Assembly (NCBI GenBank): GCA_903813345.2
Contig: CAIIXF020000217.1
Coordinates: 1 to 25,000 of the forward strand
DNA from: Owenia fusiformis
Lineage: Eukaryota; Annelida; Polychaeta; Sabellida; Oweniidae
Length of the DNA: 25,000 nt
Direction of reading: 5' to 3'
In this document: positions 9,313 to 18,933 of the stretch, piece by piece
Numbering within the stretch: the stretch's first letter is position 1
Layout: each line of letters begins with the position of its first letter
Notes under the pieces: model-generated
The model's input: only the letters and a program-made list of their open reading frames with translations
The model's database searches: none
Told to the model about the DNA's origin: nothing
Made by a program: the position numbers and the translations under genes

Positions 9313-10263
9313 GGCGTATAAACTTATTGCAGCTGTAGTGGTATTCCTTAGCTACGAGCTTTACAGAGTAGTAGATCAGTGTATGATTATACCTTTATAT
9401 CTTACCAAATTATAAAATGTTGTAATACGTTATTCTATAAAATTAATATATATCATAATATTGTGATCTTGTAATTTTGCCTTTGTGATATTTATCAAAA
9501 CGTGAATTTGACAACTTGACACTCTTCTCCAGAATGATTGTCTCTACTCAAGGAGGTCTATTTTCTCCACTTCTCAAGAAGGACTGCAAATACTGCAAAT
9601 GAGCTGAAGGGGACACAATACAATTAGCTACGTTGACCAAAGTGTTTACATTTTCGGATTAGAAGGGATTATTTGTTTTGAAGGGGTGTGGGACGGACGG
9701 ACCTACGGACGGACGTCCTTTCGATCCCATAGGCTCACTGTGTGAGCCAAAACTGATTATTAAAACATGAAATAAAAGAAGAAATATTACAGAATGTAGA
9801 ATGTCATTATAACAATATATCCTGCAACTGTCCTGACTTTTAGTTTTAAAATAAAAAAAAAAGTTATGGTCATTATTGTGACAGATCGCAACTGTGTTTT
9901 ACAAATCTATTTCCCGCTCATATGAACCTGGCACTCCACCATCTATTCCTATAGTATATCAAAGTATGTACCACAACAGCATAAGGACAAGTACTGTAAT
10001 AGTATTTGATCACTTCATATGACTAATATCATTGAATATTCAGCATTTTCCCCATTATCTTTACATTTTTTGGTGCATCATGGCTGGTGATTCAAAGATC
10101 TGACAAAACCGCTCCTGTCTATCTAAAGATTGCTGATAACTTTGACGTCCAGTTGTATATTGAACTACTTACAAGTATTGCTTTCATATGGTCATTAAGG
10201 TGGTCTAAAGAGGCTTTATCGGGTGAATAAGGGGCATTGTATAGAAAGGCTAAATGTCAAGAC
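9313..10263. other. no gene; GGAC-rich patch
   Basis: The only structured part is a GACGGACGGAC-type patch at about 9691-9716, followed by a small palindrome CTCACTGTGTGAG near 9735. Such patches occur at the ends of some invertebrate dispersed repeats, but no partner end is visible here. The rest is featureless AT-rich DNA. Confidence 0.45.
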
Positions 10264-11175
10264 AGAGGTTCTGGACAGATCATTTGATTCTGGACTTGTC
10301 ATATTTTTTTTCAACGAAATCACATCCAAGGGTTGAATTTTTATTAGCTATTTAGAGAGCGAGTCTTGTCTAGTATTAATTTAATAAAAAAGTTAAAATA
10401 GAACCCTATTTGAAACAGGATCTTAAGAGGTTCTGGACAAATCATTTGATTCTGGACTTGTCATATTTTTTTTCAACGAAATCACATCCAAGGGTTCAAT
10501 TTTTATTAGCTACATGTATTTAGAGAGCGAGTCCTGCCTCATATTAATTTCAATAAAAAAAGTTAAAATAGAACCCAATTTGAGAGTAAATCTAATACGT
10601 ACATTGCATTGATAAATTAAGGCAAATCCTGTAGATCCAATCCAATATTATTTAAGTGCCTTTTCTATGAAATATTGTCCAAGTATTTAGATGAAACGGT
10701 CTTATTCAAATACAAATCATAACATGATGATATTTTTCATAAAATATTTGTCCATGAAATTCAATCGAGCTGAAAAGTGAAAAAGTGAAAACCCTTACAT
10801 GATGATGTGTTTTCATGACTTCTTTCATAAAATTCTATCAAGGGGTGAAGATAAAATGATCGAATTTAAGTGATTTAAGGATCACGAGGATATGTTTTCT
10901 TGGATATTTTCCAATGGTCAAGGTAAAATTTTGATCTTGATTTGGTATTAGGTCACGTGTTCGAAAGATCCATATAAGGCCCATAGAACCCTATAGGAAC
11001 ATAATTTTGAATGTCACGTGATAGATCCCTATAAGGCTTTTAGAACCATGTCGGGAAAGATGAGGGGAAGCCCCTGGCACCTGTTTCACGATTTTATCCG
11101 AATGTGTTCGGATCATTTCGGTTTTTATGCACTTCATTATTGTATCAAAGTTTGCTGATTCGATTCGTCGTATTT

Positions 11176-11520
11176 CAGAATCCTGGTGACAATTTTTTAT
11201 TCCATTGGGAGTATTTTTGATCTACTTCTTATGACGAAAATTCCCGAACCTTGTTCCGATTAAACCGGATTTTCTGACCTACTTTATCTTCCGAGATTTC
11301 ACGAGTTAACATTCGTCTCATTTCGGAATCCTGGTGACAATTTTATACTCCATTGGAGTATTTTTGATCTACTTCTTATGACGAAAATTCCTGAACCTTG
11401 TTCGGATTAATCCGGATTTTCTGATCTATTTTATCTACCGAGATTTAATGAGTTAACATTTGTCTCATTTCGGAATTCTGGTGACAATTTTATACTCCAT
11501 TGGAGTATTTTTGATCTACT
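11176..11520 (+). repeat. 147-148 bp tandem units with palindromes (copy A)
   Basis: The units start with GGAATCCTGGTGACAATTTT at about 11176, 11324 and 11471. Each contains the near-palindrome ATACTCCATTGGAGTAT, and complete units contain GGATTAATCC, part of a perfect 12-bp palindrome CGGATTAATCCG in the best copies. Copies B and C carry two starts of the same unit (14285 and 14431; inverted near 23376 and 23522). Confidence 0.75.
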
Positions 11521-11582
11521 AATTCTGGATTTTGCTCTACTTATTATATCTTGACAACGAGCAAATCAAAAAGTTAGATATG

Positions 11583-11653
11583 AACGGGTCTCGATCGACT
11601 AACCTAGAGTGTGGAAGCTAGGCACGTTAACTATGAGGCCAACGTGCTACCGA
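11583..11653 (-). repeat. tRNA-like segment in copy A
   Basis: Read on the minus strand it begins GTAGCACGTTGGCCTCATAGTTAACG, an A-box-like sequence, and ends with CGATCGAGACCCG, a B-box-like sequence with an extra base. It is a diverged version of the better segment in copy C (23208-23276). It lies inside the repeat and not at its end, so the family is either a composite or a SINE fused to another element. Confidence 0.5.
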
Positions 11654-12189
11654 TGTGAAAGAACAAAAGTATTACATATCTATACCGAGCGTCAATTCAA
11701 AATAATCTTCACTTTCGACTCCACTTAAATACAACTCGTCAGTTGTATCCGGAATAGGTGAACGCCTATAGCGCTAGTGAATAACCAAGTCCCGGGTGAG
11801 TGGTCCGTATCCCTTCGTAATATACTATTTTTATTTTATTAAATAGGACAGAAAGGAGCAAGGTGTAAGTTTAAAACAAGACGTTAGTTTTGTTTCAAAA
11901 CATTTTGGAAACATTAACCTCTGATAATTAAAGGTTTTTCACTCCTGAAGGGCCTCTAGATCTATGAAATTCATTAATCAAGACATTGTAAAACTTTTAG
12001 ATATATGTAATACGTTTTCATACTTGAGCCTGTGGAATCAACTAAATTCAATTTCCCTGACATTTGCAGGTGTGTTCGAACCATGGAAATATACCAATGG
12101 CTCGCCCTATGAATCGCTAGCACAGATTGGATTAGTGTTTCAAAATGGTGGACGAAATGTTTGATTAGATAATTTTCATGTTGAGCTTC

Positions 12190-12420
12190 TTAAATGGGGC
12201 AACACGGCATGTACATAGAAAATTCTAAAAATTTTTTCTGAATTTTTAGGGCAACATTTGGCTTAACGTCTTCTTTTATATATTATTTCTTAAAATGTAT
12301 GGATAAACAATAAAATTTCAGCATTAAGCAGTGCAAATTCAGTTCAAAGCTTTTATAAAGGGAGTCCAACTTATAGATTTTGAAGATCTAAGTCGTTTCA
12401 TGAAGAATATCAGCAGCTTA
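12190..12420 (-). repeat. TTAA-MITE-like segment within copy A
   Basis: TTAAATGGGGCAAC at 12190 opens a segment that matches, in reverse complement, the MITE at 19934-20299 and the segment ending TTGCCCCTTTAA at 22475. Shared landmarks include a stretch reading CTTAAAATGTATGG and a block GGGAGTCCAACTTATA. The far end in this copy is unclear; similarity fades after about 12415. It occupies the same position in copies A and C, so it was present before the two copies separated. Confidence 0.6.
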
Positions 12421-12725
12421 AATCACGCCCGGTGATCATACAAAATGGATGGAGGGAGGGGGAGTAGGCGATGTATGTAAGAAAACAAATTTGGAAGATC
12501 TATTTTTTCAAGGTAAAATTTACAACTGAATTGCAAAATAAATAGGCGCAGTGCATTGCTTAATATTTTAGGTCTTCTAGTATTTTTTTGAACTGATACG
12601 CTTCTAAGATATATGCGAAAGGCACATCATCATCATCAACGTGCAACAGTCAATGTTTTTGCTATAAATCAGGCAACAATGGTCTACACGACCTGTAATA
12701 AATACTAGGTATGAGGGGCATTATT
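12421..12725. other. unassigned interior of copy A tail
   Basis: This stretch is not matched by copy C, whose own interior at about 22027-22300 differs. It contains GGGAGGGGGAG at about 12452-12466 and short ATC and CAT repeats near 12627. There is no coding signal. It may be the unmatched part of the MITE or an independent insert. Confidence 0.4.
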
Positions 12726-12771
12726 ATCACAACACTGACATTGCTCACTTTTTAAAGTTGTTTCAATGCGT

Positions 12772-13303
12772 TATACAAAAAATAACCCCATTGTAACAAA
12801 ATCACAATAAGTGAAATATCAATAATTGTATTGCATTTTCTTTCAATGGGCATAGTTTAATTTGCATTGCTATTAGATGCATAAGGGCGATATGAAAATT
12901 GAATCACGAAAACAGATGTATTTTAAGTTAAAGTGAACTTTCTGCCATACCCGCCATGCTATCTCACCCGAACCTGCTCGCATCTGCGTTATTACGCAGA
13001 GACATAAACATACACACAAGGAAACGATAGGAGCTAACCTATTTTATCTATATATACATTTTACCTTTAATACATCTTTAAAAAAATACAAAATACCTGT
13101 ATATTGATTTTTTGACCTTGACTGATTCTTGAATTGAATCGAATTTGTCCAAAGGCCCTGAAACGTAAAATACCTAAATATTTATATTTGACCTTGGGAT
13201 GACCTTGTACAAGAAACATTAATGTGACCTTGGTTCATCTAATCATAATTTGGCAAGGGCCATAGTATCATCAAACGCCAAATACCTAGACATTGATCGT
13301 TTA
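12772..13303 (+). repeat. dispersed repeat P, copy 1
   Basis: It starts at TATACAAAAAATAACCCC and ends near CATTGATCGTTTA. It is matched in reverse complement by 16109-16592 and in part by 17917-18165. It has the recurring string CCCGCCATGCTATCTCACCCGAACC and several TGACCTTG strings. Copies 1 and 2 flank the block from 13304 to 16108, so they could be the terminal repeats of one composite element of about 3.8 kb, or simply two insertions. Confidence 0.7.
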
Positions 13304-13839
13304 CCTTTGAATGAACTTAACTCTGACCTACGGAGACCAACAAGAGGATCTTAAGAGGTTCTGGACAAATCATTTGATTCTGGACTTGTCATATTTTTTT
13401 TCAACGAAATCACATCCAAGGGTTGACTTTTTATTAGCTATTTAGAGAGTGAGTCCTGCCTAGTATTAATTTCAATAAAAAAGTTAAAATAGAACCCTAT
13501 TTGAGAGTCAATCTAATACTTACCTCGTACATTACATTGATAAATTAAGGCAAATCCTGAAATATTTTTAAATAAAACGGTCTAATTTAAATACAAATCA
13601 TCACATGATGATATTTTTCATGAAACATTTTTCAATGAAATTCAATTGAAGGGTCAAGATAAAACGAGCTAATTTAGGTGAAAACCCTTACATGATGATG
13701 TGTTTTCATAACTTCTTTCATAAAATTCCATCAAGGGGTGAAGATAAAATGATCGAATTTAAGTGATTTAAGGATCATGAGAATATGTTTTCTTTGATAT
13801 TTTCTATGAAATCCCATCCAATGGTCAAGGTAAAATTTT

Positions 13840-14303
13840 GATTTTGATTTGGTATTAGGTCACGTGTTCGAAAGATCCATATAAGGCCCATAGAACCATA
13901 TAGGAACGTCATTTTGAATGTCACGTGATAGATCCATATAAGGCTTTTAGAACCATGTATGGAAAGATGAGGGGAAGCCCCTGACATCTGTTTCACGATT
14001 TTTATGCACTTCATTATTGTACCGAAATTTGCCGATTCGATTCGTCGTATTTTGGAAACCTGGTGACAATTGATTTTGATTTGGTATGAGGTCACATGTT
14101 CGAAAGATCCATATAAGGCCCATAGAACCATATAGGAACGTCATTTTGAATGTCACGTGATGGATCCATATAAGGCTTTTAGAACCATGCATGGAAAGAT
14201 GAGGGGAAGCCCCTGACACCTGTTTCACGATTTTTATGCATTTCATTATTGTACCGAAGTTTGCCGATTCGATTCGTCGTATTTCGGAATCCTGGTGACA
14301 ATT
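13840..14303 (+). repeat. 232-bp tandem duplication in copy B
   Basis: Both units begin GATTTTGATTTGGTAT and end GGTGACAATT. They contain the CACGTG-type string, the CATATAAGGCCCATAGAACC string and the ATGAGGGGAAGCCCCTGAC stretch, which has an internal palindrome AGGGGAAGCCCCT. Copy A has a single unit, so this is a change specific to copy B. Confidence 0.8.
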
Positions 14304-14542
14304 TTATACTCCATTGGAGTATTTTTGACCTACTTCTTATGACGGAAATTCCCGAACCTTGTTCGGATTAATCCGGATTTTCTGACCTACTTTATCTACC
14401 GAGATTTCACGAGTTAACATATGTCTCATTCGGGAATCCTGGTGACAATTTTATACTCCATTGGAGTATTTTTGATCTACTTTTTCTGGATTTTGCCGTA
14501 CTTATTATATCTTGACAACAAGCAAAATCAAAAAGTTCGACA

Positions 14543-14612
14543 TGAACGGGTCTCGATCAACTAACCTAGACAATGGAAGCCAGGCACGCTAACCATGAGG
14601 CCAACGAGCTAC
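14543..14612 (-). repeat. tRNA-like segment in copy B
   Basis: On the minus strand: GTAGCTCGTTGGCCTCATGG gives the A-box region, and TTGATCGAGACCC the B-box-like end. It is close to the segment in copy C. Confidence 0.5.
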
Positions 14613-14844
14613 TGATATGAAAGAACAAAAGTATTATATATTTATACCGAGCGTCAATTCAAAATTATCCTCACTTTTGTCTCCACTTAAATACGACTCG
14701 TCAGTTGTATCCAGAATAGTAGAACGCCTATGGCGCTAGTGAATAACCAAGTCCCAGGTGAGTGGTTCGTATCCCTCCGTGATATGCTATTTTTTTTTTA
14801 TTAAATACGACAGAAAGGAGCAAGGTGTAGGTTGAAAACAAGAC

Positions 14845-15459
14845 ATTTCTCTGCAACCTGATGTCCAATCAAGATCATTCAAATATAGATGTGTTCCTGA
14901 CACGTTTGGGCGCCCGGGAATAAAATTGCTTGTGAAAACTATTTAATAAAGTGTTCCAGAGACCCTTATGTACTTGGCTAAGGTTTTATTTGAAGATACA
15001 TTGCCTTATTAAGCAGGTAGAGGGGCAAACAGAACACGGAAGCAAATGCTATGTTGAAAATTTTCTATATTTCAATTTGAACCTGTGTTTACATGTCACG
15101 TAGGCCAGTGTTTTATATGGGGATTATATGTACTTTACTTGTTTACATGAACGTAAATCATTACATGAAATCTGCATTCTTCTGGGTTTAATCTGGGTTT
15201 GTATTGTCGTATTGGGGCTTTTCGACTTTAAAACAAACCCTACATAAATGGATTGTGTCTCGGGAACGTTTTTGTAAATAGTTATTATAAACAATTCTGA
15301 AAGAATATCACATATTTTTGTCTTCCCGATTTCAGTCATGAATTACGTCAATTTCTCGTGCAAACATTGGGTAGACGTTGTCATAACCGGATGCCCGAAC
15401 GTGTCAGAAACATATAGATACTCGAATGATGTTGATTGAACATCAGGGTGCAGAGAAAT
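14845..15459. mobile_element. 615-bp MITE-like element with about 78-bp inverted ends
   Basis: ATTTCTCTGCAACCTGATGT at 14845 continues for about 78 bp and is repeated in reverse complement ending at 15459 (ACATCAGGGTGCAGAGAAAT), with about a dozen differences. It starts exactly where copy B stops matching copy A, so it probably inserted into, or broke, copy B. I cannot fix a target duplication. The internal minus-strand frame at 15124-15339 has no known domain. The superfamily is unknown. Confidence 0.65.
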
Positions 15460-16108
15460 CGTAATTTTACTGAGTGGCTTCACGAAAAAATAAGCAGCAC
15501 TTTAGGCCACCTTAAAAAAAACTCGTCAGTTGTATCCAGTTGGAATCCCAGCGTATTTTTTTTTAATTATATGGTTGTGCTTTGATTTTACGCTGAAAAC
15601 ATTTATAACTACGTCAACTTTATATTAAAACATTTATTATCTTTTCAGTTGTATTAAAATGTAAAATATGATATATGTCAGCTTATTGCTTTCTGGAGAA
15701 CAGTCAAGGTTTAAATTTGGTACAATGAATCAGACACTCGTGTAAATCGACATGGTTATAACATTGAACTCAATGCAGTAAATTAGTTATTTCTATGAAT
15801 CACAGCGGGATTGGTTTCATTTTATATGATTGCCAACTCTGGCGGTTTTTTGTAAATGCTTTTGACCGCTGTAAATATGAAACTGATACAGCATTATTCA
15901 ATTGTTTTATGTCTTGGTCACATTTGCTTAGATTTTCACTACGGCGCCCGGCCGATTGAGTATTGTGTTCAGAAATGTATTCTATTTTGAACAAAATACT
16001 CGCAGCAAATGTGATCCAGGCATTACACAGCGGTATTTCGAACATACTATTGTTGCTTAACCACGACCTAGCCAATTTTAAAATCATACTCCTTATTTAA
16101 ATCCAAGT
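15460..16108. other. no definable feature
   Basis: AT-rich. A string ACTCGTCAGTTGTATCCAG at about 15522-15540 repeats a piece of the dispersed family (compare 14697), so a short fragment of that family may lie here. The minus-strand frame at 15800-16087 has 95 codons and is one of the longer frames in the window, but it shows no motif I recognise, so I do not call it a gene. Confidence 0.4.
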
Positions 16109-16592
16109 TAACGATCAATGTCTAGGTATTTGGCATTTGATGATACTATGGCCCTTGGCGAATTATGATTAGATGAACCGAGGTCAACATTAATGTTTCT
16201 CGTTCAAGGTCATCCCAAGGTCAAAGATAAATATTTAGGTATTTTATGTTTCAAGACCTTTGGACAAATTCGATTCAACAATGTATTAAAGTTAAAATGT
16301 ATACAGAGATAAAATAGGTTATCTCCTATCGTTTCCTTGTGTATACGTTTATATCTCTGCGTAATAATGCAGATGCGAGCAGGTAGTTACCAATCTCACC
16401 ACAAGGTGGCTCGTTCGGGTCAGATAGCAGGGCGGATATGGTAGAAAGTTTTCGTGGTTCAATTTTCATATCACCCTTAAAATGTATCTAATAGCAATGC
16501 AAATTAAAATATGTCCAGTGAACGAAAATGCAATACAAGAATGGATATTTCACTTTTTGTGATTTTGTAACAATGGGGTTATTTTTTGTATA
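16109..16592 (-). repeat. dispersed repeat P, copy 2 (inverted)
   Basis: Reverse complement of 12772-13303. It retains an extra stretch around 16385-16430 (GTAGTTACCAATCTCACC and a following CACAAGGTGGC) that copy 1 has lost and copy 3 keeps in part. It lacks about 40 bp near the middle relative to copy 1. Confidence 0.7.
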
Positions 16593-16790
16593 TGTAACAT
16601 GGTCATTTTCACATTTTATATTATTACTGTTCATATTAATCAATCCCTATTCATCTCAATATAACAGGTCCCTAAGTAGGTTGTTTGCAGTTTTACTCTT
16701 TTAATACCATGTTCACTTTTCACCTTTTATTGAGACCAGTTATTCAACTATGCAAACTGTGTCAGTTTTATATATCTATTGTTCCCCTAT

Positions 16791-17312
16791 TAGGTAGCGA
16801 TCTGAGGCACTTCGATCAGGGTGTTGTCGGGACAATTTCTCTTGTGACTTAGGTTATGTATTTAGGTCTATCTCAACAGATTTTACTGGTCTTATGCGCC
16901 GCAAATGGTGCGAAAGATGTTAAAATTGCATTTTCGACCTTAAAATTCAGATTTCTTGGGGGTACATTATTATTTAGCTATAAAACAAAAACTAAACAAC
17001 CAATGCTTCTTTCTTTTGGTGTTTCTGTTAAGAGTAATCATACTTGAAATGCATATGTAAAAAAAATTGAAGAATTTTAACTTTATTTAAAAACAGCAAC
17101 ATTTTTTCACCCTAAAATCATAGAATTTAGGGGGGTTGAGAGACATTGATTGGAACTGATTTTTTAATTTCTCAATCAATCTCAGTTTAATATTAATGGA
17201 ACTTTCCTAAAAGTAGCACCAACATGTCCCCAACACATTACCATAAAGAAAAAACTCAAACTCTAACATGTTTTTTGCCTATATGGGTCAATTTACCTCT
17301 CCCCTCTTTCCC
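16791..17312 (+). repeat. left terminal inverted repeat
   Basis: It aligns from TAGGTAGCG to CCTCTCCCCTCTTTCC with 21238-21758 inverted. A 63-codon frame at 16856-17047 is mirrored in the right repeat (21502-21693) only because the arms are alike. Confidence 0.85.
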
Positions 17313-17457
17313 TGGCATGTTCATCTAAAAATATATACTTCATGTTCATATCCATCCTCCGATCACAGGGCTTCAAAATCCAGAACATATTCTTTCTTTT
17401 TACCCCCAGCAATAAGCAGTTACCATTTCCCCGATTAAGAACTCGCAATCTGATTGG

Positions 17458-17477
17458 CTGTCGCAACACTGCGACAG
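17458..17477. repeat. perfect hairpin, 8-bp stem, 4-nt loop
   Basis: CTGTCGCA, loop ACAC, TGCGACAG. It lies about 150 bp inside the left terminal repeat, where a transposase-binding or promoter element could be, and has no copy elsewhere in the window. Confidence 0.6.
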
Positions 17478-17916
17478 AAATCATGTATACGTCATTGTGC
17501 ATAATTAGATCACGTGATTCAGTTAAATCAGGCGCGTCCAAATTGGTTATCGCAGGTGGAAGAAGGAGGTACGGATTCTGGACACCTGCTTAGGAGGATG
17601 GTTCATATCATGTTATCATTTTTATGTCACCAACAAAAAGTGGTGACATATTGTTATGGTCTCTGTTCTTTTTTGACAGTGGTCAGTGGTCGGCGGTTTG
17701 TGGTTGGAGCTTGGCAATAGACTAGATGCGAGTAAAAATAATCTTGATTTATGTCATTAAATATTCAAAATTCAAAGTGATGTCATATTTGAAATCTACA
17801 TGTAAAAGTACATCTAGAAATATGGTTTCAAAAATTGTTCATCAACTTTGAAAATGTAATTTTTTTTGAAAATGTGACTTCTAGTTCGGGTTGATTCCCC
17901 ATAGACCCCATGTTAC

Positions 17917-18165
17917 AAAATCACAAAAAGTGAAATATCTTTTCTTGTATTGGACAGATAACATTTTCTTTTACTGGACATATTTTAATTTACATAACAG
18001 TTAGATACATAAGGGTTATATGAAAATTGAACCACTAAAACAGATGTAATTTAAGTTAGAGGGAACATTCTACTATACCCGCCATGCTATCTGACCCGAA
18101 CGAGCCACCTGGTGGTGAAACTGGTAACTACTTACTCGCATCTGCATTATTGGTGTCTGTAACAA
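17917..18165 (+). repeat. dispersed repeat P, copy 3 (partial)
   Basis: It begins CCATGTTACAAAATCACAAAAAGTG, passes through CCCGCCATGCTATCTGACCCG and stops after CTCGCATCTGCATTAT. It matches the outer half of copies 1 and 2 and lacks their inner half. Confidence 0.65.
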
Positions 18166-18217
18166 ATTCTTACAATTTCAAATAATTAACAAATACTGTA
18201 TAGACTGACTTCAATTG

Positions 18218-18520
18218 TTTTCAAAATCATCTACGTGTTTTCAGATGTTCAAATCTGACTTTATATTTAAGATTTGACCTTCAATGACCTTTTCAAGATC
18301 AGAAAAAGTCTTTTTTCAACTTGCTTCAAATTAACCATTTTTTCAAAATCATCTATAAGTTATCAGAAGTTCAAATCTGACTTAATGTTTGAGATTTGAC
18401 ATTCAATGACCTTCTTAAGATTTAAGAATATAGATTTGATCATTAAATGACATTCTAAAGGTCAAAATAGATTTGACCTTTAGTGACCTCCTCAAGGTCA
18501 AAAAGGTATTTTTTATCTTG
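18218..18520 (+). repeat. 122-bp direct repeat and GACCTT-rich tail
   Basis: TTTTCAAAATCATCTA starts near 18218 and again near 18340, each followed by a TTCAAATCTGACTT stretch and then GATTTGACCTTCAATGACCTT or a close variant. From 18400 on, shorter TTTGACC and AATGACCTT pieces continue irregularly. The same TGACCTT theme occurs in repeat P. Confidence 0.6.
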
Positions 18521-18933
18521 TTTCAACTAGGTGGTGACATTTTGTCATGTTAATGCCTTGTTTTACTTGTAGCTAGTGAATGTCTTTGAAATGACATAAG
18601 CCTAATACAGTGGGACCTGGGTTAGTAAACAAACACCTTTCTCTAGTGAACACCTGTGTAAAATGAACACCCTATTTTCAGCACATACCTTGATTCCAAT
18701 ACAAATTGTCTTTCTGTATTGAAATCTTTTTTGTGGCTCTATAGATGTTCACTGTACACAGGTTTTACTTTATACAAAACACCTTTATATTTAACTTTAA
18801 TTAATAAACTGATTATCTAATTGCAATTATAAATTGCAATCTATTATTTGTAGGGAACATGTAGCAAAACAATAAGGGAGAATAGTTAGCTATTCAAGGC
18901 TTATTACTGTCTGATGTTTTATTATTAACTAAT

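Larger units (their letters stand above)
10264..12777 (+). mobile_element. dispersed repeat family, copy A
   Basis: This segment aligns with copy B (13348-14844, same orientation) and copy C (21961-23652, inverted). In order it contains: a 165-bp head present twice (from 10264 and from about 10420), a middle part with CACGTG-containing stretches, three 147-148 bp tandem units, a tRNA-like segment, a part containing CCCGGGTGAG, and a TTAA MITE-like tail ending at ...CAATGCGTTATA. No coding capacity is seen; the frame at 11964-12164 has no domain and falls in sequence shared with copy C. True termini and target duplication could not be fixed. Confidence 0.7.
13348..14844 (+). mobile_element. 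dispersed repeat family, copy B
   Basis: Starting at ATCTTAAGAGGTTCTGGACA, the same start as the second head in copy A, it follows the order of copy A and then stops at ...GAAAACAAGAC, where a MITE-like element begins. It differs from copy A by a tandem duplication of 232 bp (13840-14071 and 14072-14303). The minus-strand frames at 13775-14131 and 13947-14246 exist only because of this duplication and encode the same sequence shifted; I do not regard them as genes. Confidence 0.7.
17313..18933 (+). other. 5' internal region of the transposon with nested repeats
   Basis: It holds a perfect hairpin at 17458-17477 and CACGTG at 17512-17517 next to ATTGG strings (reverse CCAAT) at about 17453 and 17541. 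This could be promoter sequence of the transposon gene, but that is speculative. GTGGTGACAT strings at about 17641 and 18532 bracket a block that includes repeat P copy 3 and GACCTT-rich repeats, so a secondary element of about 900 bp probably lies between about 17625 and 18560. The stretch 18560-18933 shows nothing definite. Confidence 0.45.

Noticed and set aside
13775-14246. Two overlapping minus-strand frames of 118 and 99 codons with shared sequence
   Set aside because: Both result from the 232-bp tandem duplication in copy B. Copy A has no comparable frame.
15800-16087. 95-codon minus-strand frame
   Set aside because: It is fairly long for AT-rich DNA, but there is no recognised motif, no splice context and no second copy to test conservation. 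It remains unproven.
16856-17047. 63-codon frame found in both terminal inverted repeats (mirror at 21502-21693)
   Set aside because: The arms are about 97% alike, so any chance frame is preserved in both. Differences between the two are not biased to silent sites, and no domain is seen.
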